Assembly: GCA_937920275.1 (NCBI GenBank)
Contig: CALGVD010000106.1
Coordinates: forward strand, 33,202-97,201
Direction: 5' to 3'
Source of the DNA: an uncultured Pseudomonadota bacterium
GTDB taxonomy: Bacteria > Pseudomonadota > Gammaproteobacteria > Steroidobacterales > Steroidobacteraceae
Length of the DNA: 64,000 bases
Shown piece after piece: positions 32,641 through 42,613 of the stretch. The position numbers and the translations under genes are program-made. The first letter of the stretch is position 1; every line of letters starts with the position of its first letter. The notes below the pieces were generated by a model. That model ran no database searches. It worked only from the letters and a program-made list of their open reading frames with translations, and was not told the origin of the DNA.

Positions 32641-35052
32641 TCAGGTGCGCATCCGCGAACCGGCCGGGTCGAAGGCCGGCGCGGTCAGACGCACCGCGGG
32701 CCGTCGATCGCCGATCAGCTCGACCGCGAAGCCCGTCGTCGCCTGCGCGGAGGCACGGTCCACATAGCCGAGCGCGAGCGACTTGCCGACCGAGTGGCCA
32801 TAGGCGCCCGAGGTGACCCAACCCACCACCTTGCCGTCGAGCCAGATCGGTTCGTCGGCGATGGCGTCGCAGTCGGTGGCGTCGATCTCGAGCGTGATGA
32901 GTCGGCGCTCGCCGCCGCCCGTCTTCTCGGCGAGCGCGGCCTCGCGGCCGATGAATGCCGGCTTCGTGAGATCGACGAAGCGGTCGAGACCGGCCTCGAA
33001 GGGGCCGTAGATCGGCCGGTACTCGCGCGCCCAGCTGCCGAAGCTCTTTTCCATACGCATCGCATTGAGCGCACGACCACCGAAGTGCCTCAGGCCGAGC
33101 GGCTTGCCGGCTTCGACGAGACGGTCGTAGAGCTCGCGTTGGTACTCGTTCTTGACCCAGATCTCGTAGCCGAGATCGCCGGTGAAGGAGAGGCGGCCGA
33201 CGAGCGCAGGCACGAGCCCGACATCCATCGCGCCGAAGGACATGAACGGGAAGGCCTTGGTGCCGAGGTCCTCGTCGACCAAAGATTGCAGCAGTTCACG
33301 CGAGGCGGGTCCGGCGACGGAGAAGCCGAGCCATTCCATCGCGCAGGCGCGCACCTGCACATCGAAACCGCCCATGCGCGCCTCGAACCAGCGCTGGTAG
33401 AAGCGCTCGGCGGCGTAGGTGCCGACCAGCAGGAACCTCTCGGGACCGATGCGGCACATGGTGAAATCGCCGATCAGCCGTCCACGCTCGTTGAGCATCG
33501 GCGTGAGAACGACGCGACCGACGGCCGGGACTTTATTGGCCATGATCGTGGCGAGCCAACGCTCGGCGTCGCGTCCCGTGACCTCGAACTTGCCATAGTT
33601 GGAGATCTCGATGAGGCCGACGGCATCACGCACCGCACGGCATTCCGCGCCCACATGGGCGTGGGCGCTCGAGCGGCGGAAGGTGACCTCTTCCTCAGCC
33701 GGTGTGCCCTTCGGGGCGTACCACAACGCGTGTTCGAGACCGCAGTAGTCGCCCCACAGCGGGTTCTCCGCCTGCATGCGGTCGTAGACCGGCGTGGTCT
33801 TGAGCGGGCGCGCGGCCGGCAGTTCCTCGTTCGGGAAGCGGATGCGGAATCGGCGCGAGTAGTTCTCGCGCACCTTGGTGTTGGTGTAGCGGCGGGTCGC
33901 CCACTCGCCGTAGCGCGCGACATCCATGCCCCAGATGTCCGCCCCGGGATCGCCATCGACCATCCAGTGCGAGAGCGCAAGGCCGACGCCGCCGCCTTGG
34001 CTGAAGCCTGCCATGACGCCGCAGGCGACCCAGAAGTTGCGCATGCCCGGTACGGGGCCGACCAGCGGGTTGCCGTCAGGCGCGAAGGTGAAGGGTCCGT
34101 TGACGATCCGGCGGATGCCGACCTCGCCGAGTCGCGGGAAATGTTTGAAGCCCACCTCCAGGCTCGGCGCGATCCGCTCGAGATCGTTCGGCAGCAGGTC
34201 CTGACCGAAGTCCCAAGGCGTGGTACGCGGCGACCAGGGCACGCCCGAGCGCTCGTAGGTGCCGAGCAACACGCCGCCACGCTCCTGGCGCATGTAGATC
34301 TCGCCCTCGAAGTCGATGACATGCAGCAGCTCCGGCTGTCCGGCGAGCTCAGGGATGTCGTCGGTGATGATGTACTGGTGTTCCATCGCGAGGATGGGGA
34401 GTTCGAGCCCCACCATGCGGCCGACCTCGCGTGCCCACAGACCCCCTGCGTTGACGACATGCTCGGCGTGGACATTGCCTTGTTCGGTGATGACGTCCCA
34501 GCTGCCGTCGGCGCGTTGCTTGAGATCGACCACGCGGTTCTGGCGCAGGATCTCGGCCCCGCCGATCTGCGCCGCTTTGGCGTAGGCATGCGTCACACCG
34601 TACGGGTCGACATGGCCTTCGATGGGGTCATAGATGGCGCCCACGAAATGCCGTTCGTCGACGAGCGGATGACGCTTTTTGGTCTCCGCCATGTCGATGA
34701 GCTCGAGGTCCATGCCGAGGTAGCGGCCGCGGGCGACCGTCATCTTGAGCCAGTCGAGCCGCTCCGGCGTGCCGGCGAGCATCAGACCGCCGGTGATGTG
34801 CAGGCCGCAGGACTGTCCGGAGATCTGCTCGAGCTCTTTGTAGAGGTTGATGGTGTATTGCTGGAGCTTGGCGACGTTCGGGTCGCCGTTGACGGTATGC
34901 ATGCCGCCTGCGGCGTGCCAGGTCGACCCGGATGTGAGTTCAGAGCGCTCGATGAGCAGGACATCCCGCCAGCCCGCCTTGGTGAGGTGGTAGAGCACGC
35001 TCACGCCCACCACGCCGCCGCCGATGACGACCACTCTTGCCGTGTTCTTCAT
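32641..35052 (-). CDS. FAD-dependent oxidoreductase, dimethylglycine dehydrogenase-like (FAD + GcvT)
   Basis: MKNTARVVVIGGGVVGVSVLYHLTKAGWRDVLLIERSELTSGSTWHAAGGMHTVNGDPN; GcvT domain with WAREYRPIYGPFEAGLDRFVDLTKPAFIGREAAL. Confidence 0.88.
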   Translation of the reverse strand: MKNTARVVVIGGGVVGVSVLYHLTKAGWRDVLLIERSELTSGSTWHAAGGMHTVNGDPNVAKLQQYTINLYKELEQISGQSCGLHITGGLMLAGTPERLDWLKMTVARGRYLGMDLELIDMAETKKRHPLVDERHFVGAIYDPIEGHVDPYGVTHAYAKAAQIGGAEILRQNRVVDLKQRADGSWDVITEQGNVHAEHVVNAGGLWAREVGRMVGLELPILAMEHQYIITDDIPELAGQPELLHVIDFEGEIYMRQERGGVLLGTYERSGVPWSPRTTPWDFGQDLLPNDLERIAPSLEVGFKHFPRLGEVGIRRIVNGPFTFAPDGNPLVGPVPGMRNFWVACGVMAGFSQGGGVGLALSHWMVDGDPGADIWGMDVARYGEWATRRYTNTKVRENYSRRFRIRFPNEELPAARPLKTTPVYDRMQAENPLWGDYCGLEHALWYAPKGTPAEEEVTFRRSSAHAHVGAECRAVRDAVGLIEISNYGKFEVTGRDAERWLATIMANKVPAVGRVVLTPMLNERGRLIGDFTMCRIGPERFLLVGTYAAERFYQRWFEARMGGFDVQVRACAMEWLGFSVAGPASRELLQSLVDEDLGTKAFPFMSFGAMDVGLVPALVGRLSFTGDLGYEIWVKNEYQRELYDRLVEAGKPLGLRHFGGRALNAMRMEKSFGSWAREYRPIYGPFEAGLDRFVDLTKPAFIGREAALAEKTGGGERRLITLEIDATDCDAIADEPIWLDGKVVGWVTSGAYGHSVGKSLALGYVDRASAQATTGFAVELIGDRRPAVRLTAPAFDPAGSRMRT

Positions 35053-35074
35053 GTCGAGTTCTCTTCCGTCTGGG

Positions 35075-36640
35075 TCAACTGACCGGGGGGGCGCCGCCCT
35101 CCGCCGTACGGCGGGCGACGAAATCGTTCAACGCGTCCACCACCGCGGGATCACGCGGCGGCGCTTGATAGGTGTCGACCACCTGGCGCCAGATCTCGCT
35201 GGCACGCTCGGTGGCGGTCTTGGCGCCTGCGGATTCCCATTGGCCGAAGTTCGACCAATCGGAGACGAGGGGCGCATAGAAGGCCGTGCGGTAGCGTGCC
35301 ATGGTGTGCACGCAACCAAAGAAATGCCCGCCCGCGCCGACCTCCTTGATGGCGTCGATCGCGATGTCGTCCGTGCTGCCACCGACCGGTTGGAACACTT
35401 CGGCGAACATCTGCAGCATCTCGATGTCGAGGATGAACTTCTCGTAGGAGGTGGTGAGACCGCCTTCGAGCCAGCCCGCGGCATGAAGCATGTAGTTGCA
35501 GCCGCCCATCAGCGCGCCCCACAGGCTCATCTGGGACTCGTAGGCGGCCTGTGCGTCGGGGCAGTTGGAGGCGGTCGCATTCGAAGAGCGCCACGGCAAC
35601 CCGATGTGACGCGCGAGCTGGCCGGCACCGAACGAGGCCTTGACGTACTCCGGCGTGCCGAAGGCGGGCGATCCTGATTTCATGTCGACGTTCGAGGTGA
35701 AGCTGCCGTAGATGATCGGCGCGCCGGGCCGCACGATCTGCGCGAGCGTGAGACCCGCGAGCGCCTCGGCGTGGGCGAGGGTGAGCGCACCTGCGATGGT
35801 GACCGGTGCCATCGCGCCCGCGAGGGTGAACGGCGTGATGATCAGCACCTGACCCGCTGCGGCGTAATCCATGATGCCGTTGGCCATCGGGATGTCGAGC
35901 TGCAGCGGCGAGTTGGTGTTGATGATCGTCGTCACGCAGGGCCGCGAACGGAACTCCTCTTCCGTGAGGCCGTAGGCGATACGGATCATCTCGAAGTTGT
36001 CGACGGTCTGGCCCGGGCCGCGCGCGTAGACCTTCGGGATCTTGTCCGACATCAGCAGCATCGCGCGGGTCGTCTCGAGGTGACGGAACTGCACCGGGAC
36101 GTCCTGCGGTTCGACCAGTCCGCCGAGTCCGTGCAGCACCTCGAAGGACTGGCAGATCTTGAGGAGGTTGACGAAATCCTCGAAGGTTCCGGCGCGCTTG
36201 CCGCGCACCGAATCCATGATGTTGGGCGGACCGGAGGTCGGCGCGAACATCACGTGCTTGCCCCACACCGGCATGTCGAACTCGGGTCTCGCGGCATGCA
36301 GCACGATCTCGCGTGGCGCCATCGCGAGACATCTCTCGACGAGGCCACGGTCGAGCCGCACGGTGAGCGTCGACTCGTCCACCTGCCCGCCGCCACGGCG
36401 GTACGCCTCGCGGGCCTCCGGCAGAAGCACGCGCATGCCTTGGTCTTCGAGCAGTTGCAGCGCGCTCGCATGGATCGCGGCGATCTGGTCGTCCGAGAAG
36501 ACCTTCATCGGTTCGAAGGGGTTGACGAGGTGGCGGTAGCGCGACTGGCGAGGCGGCGAATCGGCCGCCGCTGCGGCAGCGGCACGGCGGCGCGGACGGC
36601 GTTCGCTGTTCGCGGCGGGATCGACGGAGGGGTCAGTCAT
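35075..36640 (-). CDS. Trimethylamine methyltransferase (MttB) superfamily protein, non-pyrrolysine
   Basis: FSDDQIAAIHASALQLLEDQGMRVLLPEAREAYRRGGGQVDESTLTVRLDRGLVE...IVRPGAPIIYGSFTSNVDMKSGSPAFGTPEYVK...LHAAGWLEGGLTTSYEKFILDIEML. No in-frame TAG. Confidence 0.9.
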   Translation of the reverse strand: MTDPSVDPAANSERRPRRRAAAAAAADSPPRQSRYRHLVNPFEPMKVFSDDQIAAIHASALQLLEDQGMRVLLPEAREAYRRGGGQVDESTLTVRLDRGLVERCLAMAPREIVLHAARPEFDMPVWGKHVMFAPTSGPPNIMDSVRGKRAGTFEDFVNLLKICQSFEVLHGLGGLVEPQDVPVQFRHLETTRAMLLMSDKIPKVYARGPGQTVDNFEMIRIAYGLTEEEFRSRPCVTTIINTNSPLQLDIPMANGIMDYAAAGQVLIITPFTLAGAMAPVTIAGALTLAHAEALAGLTLAQIVRPGAPIIYGSFTSNVDMKSGSPAFGTPEYVKASFGAGQLARHIGLPWRSSNATASNCPDAQAAYESQMSLWGALMGGCNYMLHAAGWLEGGLTTSYEKFILDIEMLQMFAEVFQPVGGSTDDIAIDAIKEVGAGGHFFGCVHTMARYRTAFYAPLVSDWSNFGQWESAGAKTATERASEIWRQVVDTYQAPPRDPAVVDALNDFVARRTAEGGAPPVS

Positions 36641-36653
36641 GTTGACGGTTGCT

Positions 36654-36681
36654 CACGGGCGAGGACACACGGGCGAGGGCA
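36654..36681. repeat. Two 14-bp tandem direct repeats (CACGGGCGAGGACA / CACGGGCGAGGGCA) just upstream of mttB paralog
   Basis: Read directly; 13/14 identity, 14-41 nt upstream of the minus-strand ATG at 36640. Confidence 0.55.
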
Positions 36682-36705
36682 TACGGATGATCAGGAGCCC
36701 CATCG

Positions 36706-37509
36706 TCAAGGGTTGGCGGGGGCTTGTCGAGTCCGGCGCCGCAGTGAGTCCCAACCGATGTCGGCGGTCCAGCCGCCATCGACCGGCAGGCTGACGCCGT
36801 TGATGAAGGCGCTGCGCGCGGGGTCGGCCAGGAACGCGATCGCCTCGGCGACATCCCGCGGATGCGCGAAGCGCGCCATCGGCACGCGGTCGATGATATC
36901 GGTGTCGGTGTAGGTGTCGGGGCTCTGGTCGGCGACATCCATCTCCGTTTTGATCCACCCTGGGCAGACCGCGTTCACGCGCACGCCGCGACCGCCCCAC
37001 TCGGCGGCCAGCGAATGCGTCAAGCCGATGAGCCCATGCTTCGAGGCGTTGTAGGCGCTGCGGTGTGCGACTCCGCGCAGGCCCGCCACCGAGGCGACGT
37101 TGACGATGCTGCCGCTACCGCGCTCGAGCATCGCGCGTCCGAAGTCACGGCACAGCAGGAAAGGTCCGAGAAGGTTGACGTCCATCACGCGCCGCCACTG
37201 CGCGGCGCTCAGCCGCTCCGCTGGCACGATCAGGCTGATGCCGGCGTTGTTGACGAGGACATCGGCCGCGCCGAAGGCTTCCGCCGTTGCTGCCACCGCG
37301 TGCTGGACAAAGGCTTCGTCGGCCACATCGCCTTTGAGCGCGAGACCGTCGTGGCCGGCCGCGCGAAGTTCCGCGAGCAGGGCGTCGGGCGATTGCAGAT
37401 CGATCAGGACGAGGCGGTAGCCTGCCGCAGCCAGCACCATCGCGGTCTCGCGGCCGAGCCCTTGGGCTGCGCCAGTGATGACGGCGGTGCGCGCGTGTCG
37501 GTCTTCCAT
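36706..37509 (-). CDS. SDR-family NAD(P)-dependent oxidoreductase
   Basis: AVITGAAQGLGRETAMVLAAAGYRLVLID...LVNNAGIS...HRSAYNASKHGLIGL...DGGWTADIG; ATG at 37509. Confidence 0.88.
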   Translation of the reverse strand: MEDRHARTAVITGAAQGLGRETAMVLAAAGYRLVLIDLQSPDALLAELRAAGHDGLALKGDVADEAFVQHAVAATAEAFGAADVLVNNAGISLIVPAERLSAAQWRRVMDVNLLGPFLLCRDFGRAMLERGSGSIVNVASVAGLRGVAHRSAYNASKHGLIGLTHSLAAEWGGRGVRVNAVCPGWIKTEMDVADQSPDTYTDTDIIDRVPMARFAHPRDVAEAIAFLADPARSAFINGVSLPVDGGWTADIGWDSLRRRTRQAPANP

Positions 37510-37658
37510 CAACGGTCAGCCTGTCCTGCGGATGAGGGCCGATTATGAACATGCGCCCGGCAACCTCCAAGCGCTCACCCAGCGTCGGGGCGCGATCTTG
37601 AGCGGAATCGCCGCGGCGCAATCGGGCAATCGAAGGTCGCTTTCCAGTGGTGTGACCT

Positions 37659-37681
37659 CGGGATGCTCGGCTAGCATCCCG
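37659..37681 (+). promoter_or_regulatory. Perfect 9-bp stem-loop CGGGATGCT-CGGCT-AGCATCCCG ending 6 nt before start codon
   Basis: Read directly; occupies the expected RBS region of the gene starting at 37688. Confidence 0.45.
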
Positions 37682-37687
37682 GCACCC

Positions 37688-38791
37688 ATGAAGATCGCCC
37701 AACTCGAAACTTTCACCGACGAGTTCGTCTGCTTCGTCAAAGTCACGACCGACTCGGGCGCGGTCGGTTGGGGACAGACCTCCACCTACAACGCCGATAT
37801 CACCGCGACGGTGTTCCATCGCCAGGTCGTGCCCTGGGTTTTGGGCCGCGACGGCACCGACATCCAGGCGCTCATCGATCGCGTCGAGGAAAAGGAGCAC
37901 AAGTACCCGGGAAGCTACCGTTGCCGTGCCTTGGCCGGTCTCGATACCGCGCTCTGGGACCTGCATGGGCGCAGCGCCGGCAAGCCCGTGGTCGAACTGC
38001 TCGGCGGCAAGCCGGGGAGGCTGCGCGCCTACGCGTCCTCGATGAAGCGCGACATCACGCCGCAGGACGAGGCGCGTCGTCTGGTCGCGCTGCGCGATCG
38101 GGACGGGTTCACCGCCTTCAAGTGGCGGGTCGCAGCGGAGTGCGGACGCGATGTCGACGAGTGGCCGGGTCGCACCGAGGAGATCGTCCCCGCGGTCTCG
38201 CGGGCGCTCGGCGACGGCATCGATAAACTGGTCGACGCCAACAGCGGCTACTCACCGCCGCGCGCCATCGAAGTCGGTCGCTTGCTCGAACAGGAAGGCA
38301 TCGGTCATTTCGAGGAACCTTGTCCGTACTGGCAGCTCGAGCAGACGAAGATCGTCACTGAAGCGTTGTCGCTCGATGTCACCGGCGGCGAGCAGGACTG
38401 GGACCTCGCGACCTGGCAGCGCATGATCGATCTGCGCGCGGTCGATATCGTCCAACCCGATGTGATGTACATGGGCGGCCTCACGCGCACGCTCACCGTG
38501 GCGCGCATGGCAGAGCACGCCGGACTGCCCGTGACGCCGCACAGCGCCAACCTCTCGCTCGTGACGATGTGCACCATGCACCTGCTCGGCGCGATCCCGA
38601 ACGCCGGCAAGTACCTCGAGTTTTCGATCGAGGGCGCGGACTACTACCCGTGGCAGCAGGACCTTTTCCTCGGCGACCCGTATCGCGTCGTCGACGGTCA
38701 TGTGACGATCCCGGCTGAACCCGGCTGGGGCGTCGAGATCAACCCGCAGTGGCTCGCCCGGGCGGCGTACCGCTCTGCAACCTTGGAGTGA
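37688..38791 (+). CDS. Mandelate racemase/muconate lactonizing enzyme family (enolase superfamily)
   Basis: MKIAQLETFTDEFVCFVKVTTDSGAVGWGQTS...FKWRV...VDANSGY...HFEEPCPYWQLE...GGEQDW...IVQPDVMYMGGL...VTPHSANLSL. Confidence 0.85.
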   Translation: MKIAQLETFTDEFVCFVKVTTDSGAVGWGQTSTYNADITATVFHRQVVPWVLGRDGTDIQALIDRVEEKEHKYPGSYRCRALAGLDTALWDLHGRSAGKPVVELLGGKPGRLRAYASSMKRDITPQDEARRLVALRDRDGFTAFKWRVAAECGRDVDEWPGRTEEIVPAVSRALGDGIDKLVDANSGYSPPRAIEVGRLLEQEGIGHFEEPCPYWQLEQTKIVTEALSLDVTGGEQDWDLATWQRMIDLRAVDIVQPDVMYMGGLTRTLTVARMAEHAGLPVTPHSANLSLVTMCTMHLLGAIPNAGKYLEFSIEGADYYPWQQDLFLGDPYRVVDGHVTIPAEPGWGVEINPQWLARAAYRSATLE

Positions 38792-38795
38792 AGCG

Positions 38796-39704
38796 ATGAA
38801 GTACGGTTACATCGGCCTTGGCAACCTCGGCAAACACCTTGCGGCCAGCTTGCGTCGTGCAGGCTTCGAGGTCGTGGTGAACGATCTCGACCGCGACGCA
38901 GCGAAGTCGCTGCTCGAGGCCGGTTGCACCTGGGCGGCTTCGCCGCGGGAACTTGCTGCGCAGGTCGATTGCGTGATCACCTGCCTGCCATCGCCCGCCG
39001 CATCCAACACGGTGCTGACGGGTCCGGATGGCGTGCTGCAGGGGCTGCGTCGTGGCGGCACTTGGATCGAGATGAGCACCACCGACGAGCGTGAGATCAA
39101 GCGCATCGCGGCGCTGGCCGCCGACCAAGGCATCTCGACGCTCGAGTGCCCGGTGACGGGTGGCGTGCATCTGGCGGCCCAAGGCAAGATCACCGTGCTG
39201 GTGGGCGGTGAACAAGCGGTCTTCGACGCGCACCGGCCGGCTCTCGCGGCCATGGGCGGCCAGATCTTTTATATGGGTGAACTCGGCAAGGCGAGCGTCA
39301 TCAAGGTCATCACCAACATGCTCGCCTTCATCCACCTCGTCGCCTGCGGCGAGGCCTTGATGCTCGCCAAGCGCGGCGGACTCGACCTTGCGCAGGCGTT
39401 CCACGCCATCCAGGCGAGTTCCGGCACCAGCTTCGTGCACGAGACCGAGGGTCAACTCGTGCTCAACGGCAGCTACGACATCAATTTCACGATGGATCTC
39501 GCCTGCAAGGACCTCGGCTTCGCCTATGAGTACGGCCGCAAATTCGGTGTGCCGCTCGAACTCGCAGGGCTCACCGAGCAGATCTTCCGGCGCGGTCGTT
39601 CGCAGTACGGCAGCGAGGCGCAGTCCACCCAGATCGTGAAGTTGCTGGAGGACGCGCTCGGCACCGATCTGCGGGCGCCCGGGTTCCCCTCCAAGCTCAG
39701 CTGA
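38796..39704 (+). CDS. NAD(P)-dependent beta-hydroxyacid dehydrogenase (3-hydroxyisobutyrate dehydrogenase family)
   Basis: [67 protein letters not shown]. Confidence 0.87.
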   Translation: MKYGYIGLGNLGKHLAASLRRAGFEVVVNDLDRDAAKSLLEAGCTWAASPRELAAQVDCVITCLPSPAASNTVLTGPDGVLQGLRRGGTWIEMSTTDEREIKRIAALAADQGISTLECPVTGGVHLAAQGKITVLVGGEQAVFDAHRPALAAMGGQIFYMGELGKASVIKVITNMLAFIHLVACGEALMLAKRGGLDLAQAFHAIQASSGTSFVHETEGQLVLNGSYDINFTMDLACKDLGFAYEYGRKFGVPLELAGLTEQIFRRGRSQYGSEAQSTQIVKLLEDALGTDLRAPGFPSKLS

Positions 39705-41553
39705 CGGCGCGCGGTGCGAACAGTTCGGCGAACTGGTTGATCATGGCGGGGCCGAGCTCCTCGGTGGTCGCGATCGCCACTGCACGGGAGTAATAGTCGC
39801 CCACCTCGTGTCCGATGCCGATCGCGGCCAGTTCGACCTCGCCGCGCCGCTCGATCCAGCGGATCACATCGCGCAGGTGCTGGTCGAGGTAACCGCCCGG
39901 GTTGGCGGAGAGCGTCGCCTGGTCGAGCGGCACGCCGTCGGAGATCACCATCAGGATCTTCCGCTGTTCGCGCCGCGCCCTCAGTCGCTGGTGCGCCCAC
40001 CACAGCGCCTCACCATCGATGTTGTCCTTCATCAGTTCGTCCTGCAGCAACAGCCCGAGGTTGCGCCGCGCGCGCCGCCAAGCGGTATCGGCGTCCTTGT
40101 AGATGATGTAGCGGACATCGGTGAGCCGCCCCGGGTTTCGGGGCGCACCGGCGGCGATCCAGTCCTTGCGGGCAAGACCCCCGTCCCAGTCGCGGGTGGT
40201 GAAGCCCAGGATCTCCGTGCGCACGCCGCAACGCTCCAGCGTGCGTGCCAGCAGATCCGCACAGAGCGCGGTGAGCAGGATCGGACGGCCCCGCATGGAG
40301 CCTGAATTGTCGAGCAGCAGCGTCACGACCGTGTCCTTGAAGTCGATCTCACGCTCTTGGCGGAAGGCGAGCGGTGCGATCGGGTCGGTGAGCACCCGCG
40401 TGAGCCGCGATGGGTCGAGCACGCCTTCGTCGAGATCGAAGTGCCAGCCGCGCCGTTGCTGCGCGAGCAGGAAGCGCTCGAGCTTGCGGGCGAGCCGCGC
40501 GACGATCGCCGGCAGTTGCCGTGCCTCGGCATCGAGTTTCGCGCGCAGGTCGTCGAGCGTCACGATATCGGAGAGATCGCAGGCGTTTCGGACCTCGTCA
40601 TGGAGGGTGGTGAAGATGCGATAGTTCCGGTTGGGGTGATCGGCGTCATCATCGTTGATGCGGCTCAGCCGCTGCCCCTCGGGCGCTTGCTGCTCCGGGC
40701 CGTTGGCGCCCTCCGCTTCGGGCGAGGCGGGTTCGGCGAGCGGTTGCTGCGGCTCGATCCCCGGCTCCTCCTCCTCGGCGATCTCGCGCGCTTCTTGCAC
40801 CTCGGGCGCTGGCAAGTGGTCAGGCTTCGGCGCAGAGGGTGGGCGGCGTGCGGGTCGATCGGCGCTCTGCGGACCGCCTTCGGTGCTCGGTTCCGGTGGG
40901 GGTGGGTTGAGTTCGTGGCCGAGACCGAGCGCGCGCAGGATGAGTTGCTGTTCGCGCGCGAAGGCGTCTTGGTCGGTGGCGCTCGCGAAGAGCAGGGGCA
41001 GGGACTTCGCCAACCGCTGCTCGAGGAACGGCCGCCAACGCGCGTCCAACGCGGCCGCTTCGTCCGGTACGGGTATCCCGCCGAGATCGGCGCGCACCAA
41101 CAGCGCGAGCGCTTGGGTCATCGCTGCCGAACCGTCTGCCGGACCGCGCAGCGCACCACTGCGTTGCAGTTCATCCCGCAACGCCGCATCGACATTGAGG
41201 GCGACCCCGGCGAGGTCGCGCGCACCGAGCGACAGGCAGCGCGCATCCTCCAACGCATCGTAGAGGTTGCGCGCCCGCACCCCTGCGGGTCGATGGCGGG
41301 CGTGGACCGCCGCGTCGTGGAAAGCCCGCCGCAGCGCAAGGCGGTCGGCTTGACCGCGGGTCAAGGCGAGGGCTGCCGGGGTCAACGCGGTCGGCGCGGG
41401 GGGCAGCAACATCTTGGTGCCCTCGAGTCGCGGTCCCGAGGTGCTGAAGACCACCTGAAGCTGCGGATCGGCCGCGAGGGCTCGGGTGGCGCGCGCGAGC
41501 GTCCGTTCGAAAGGGTTCGGCGTCGCAGGCTTGGCGCCGGGCGTCGTCGTCAC
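39697..41553 (-). CDS. cobT: Aerobic cobaltochelatase subunit CobT
   Basis: [55 protein letters not shown]...[45 protein letters not shown] (VWA/MIDAS). GTG start overlapping the cobS stop. Confidence 0.88.
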   Translation of the reverse strand: MTTTPGAKPATPNPFERTLARATRALAADPQLQVVFSTSGPRLEGTKMLLPPAPTALTPAALALTRGQADRLALRRAFHDAAVHARHRPAGVRARNLYDALEDARCLSLGARDLAGVALNVDAALRDELQRSGALRGPADGSAAMTQALALLVRADLGGIPVPDEAAALDARWRPFLEQRLAKSLPLLFASATDQDAFAREQQLILRALGLGHELNPPPPEPSTEGGPQSADRPARRPPSAPKPDHLPAPEVQEAREIAEEEEPGIEPQQPLAEPASPEAEGANGPEQQAPEGQRLSRINDDDADHPNRNYRIFTTLHDEVRNACDLSDIVTLDDLRAKLDAEARQLPAIVARLARKLERFLLAQQRRGWHFDLDEGVLDPSRLTRVLTDPIAPLAFRQEREIDFKDTVVTLLLDNSGSMRGRPILLTALCADLLARTLERCGVRTEILGFTTRDWDGGLARKDWIAAGAPRNPGRLTDVRYIIYKDADTAWRRARRNLGLLLQDELMKDNIDGEALWWAHQRLRARREQRKILMVISDGVPLDQATLSANPGGYLDQHLRDVIRWIERRGEVELAAIGIGHEVGDYYSRAVAIATTEELGPAMINQFAELFAPRAVS

Positions 41554-42536
41554 AGGACCTTGATATGCGGGGCGGTGAGCGGCAGGTCCACGCCGAAGGC
41601 GCGCTGGTAGAACTCGGCGATGACCGGTCGTTCGAGTTCATCGCAGCGATTGAGGAAACTGACGCGGAACGCGGCGCCCACATCCTCGAAGATCCGGGCG
41701 TTCTGCGCCCAAGTGATCACGGTACGCGGGCTCATCACGGTGCTGATATCCCCGTTCATGAACGCGTTTCGGGTCATATCCGCCACCCGCACCATCGCCT
41801 TGATGGTGCGTTGGCCTTCGGCGTCACCGTAGCCCTGTACTTTGCCCGAGACGATCGAGGCCTCGACCTCGTGCTGCAGGTAATTGAGCACCGTCACGAT
41901 GGACCATCGATCCATCTGGCCTTGGTTGACCTGTTGGGTGCCGTGGTAGAGACCGGAGGTGTCGCCGAGGCCGATGGTGTTGCTGGTCGCGAACAGGCGG
42001 AAGTGGCGGTTGGGGGTGATGACGCGGTTCTGGTCGAGCAGGGTGAGTTTGCCGCTCGACTCCAGCACGCGCTGGATGACGAACATGACATCCGGCCGGC
42101 CGGCGTCGTATTCGTCGAAGAGCAGCGCCACGGGGCGCTGGATCGCCCAAGGCAGCAGGCCTTCGCGGAATTCGGTGATCTGGCGACCGTCCCTCACCAC
42201 GATGGCGTCGCGACCTACGAGGTCGATGCGGCTGACATGGCCATCGAGGTTGATGCGGATGAGGGGCCAGTTGAGGCGCGCTGCGACCTGTTCGATGTGG
42301 GTGGACTTGCCGGTCCCGTGGTAGCCCTGGACCATGACCCGCCGGTCGTGGGCGAAGCCGGCCAAGATGGCAAGCGTGGTCTGCGGGTCGAAGTGATACG
42401 CCGGATCGATCTCCGGGACATACTCCGAGCGCTCGCCGAACGCCGGGACGGCCATATCGATGGGAACCCCGAATTCCCGTGCAGCAACGCTGCGGTCGGG
42501 CGTCAGGGAAAGCAGAGGATCAGTATCGTCACGCAT
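41550..42536 (-). CDS. cobS: Aerobic cobaltochelatase subunit CobS
   Basis: [83 protein letters not shown] (AAA+ Walker A). Confidence 0.9.
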   Translation of the reverse strand: MRDDTDPLLSLTPDRSVAAREFGVPIDMAVPAFGERSEYVPEIDPAYHFDPQTTLAILAGFAHDRRVMVQGYHGTGKSTHIEQVAARLNWPLIRINLDGHVSRIDLVGRDAIVVRDGRQITEFREGLLPWAIQRPVALLFDEYDAGRPDVMFVIQRVLESSGKLTLLDQNRVITPNRHFRLFATSNTIGLGDTSGLYHGTQQVNQGQMDRWSIVTVLNYLQHEVEASIVSGKVQGYGDAEGQRTIKAMVRVADMTRNAFMNGDISTVMSPRTVITWAQNARIFEDVGAAFRVSFLNRCDELERPVIAEFYQRAFGVDLPLTAPHIKVL

Positions 42537-42613
42537 CGGGCGTTCTGCTGGACTGTCATTGGTCTGAACGGGAGTGCCATACTACCGTCAATCCCAACGA
42601 GGAGTTCCGATTC

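Noticed and set aside
32794-35082. 762-aa plus-strand ORF opposite the DMGDH-like gene
   Set aside because: Antisense shadow; the minus strand has an unambiguous FAD/GcvT protein.
42537-42613. Possible extended -10 element (TGCCATACT) in the cobS/mttB divergent gap
   Set aside because: Only a partial consensus match without a convincing -35; needs TSS mapping.
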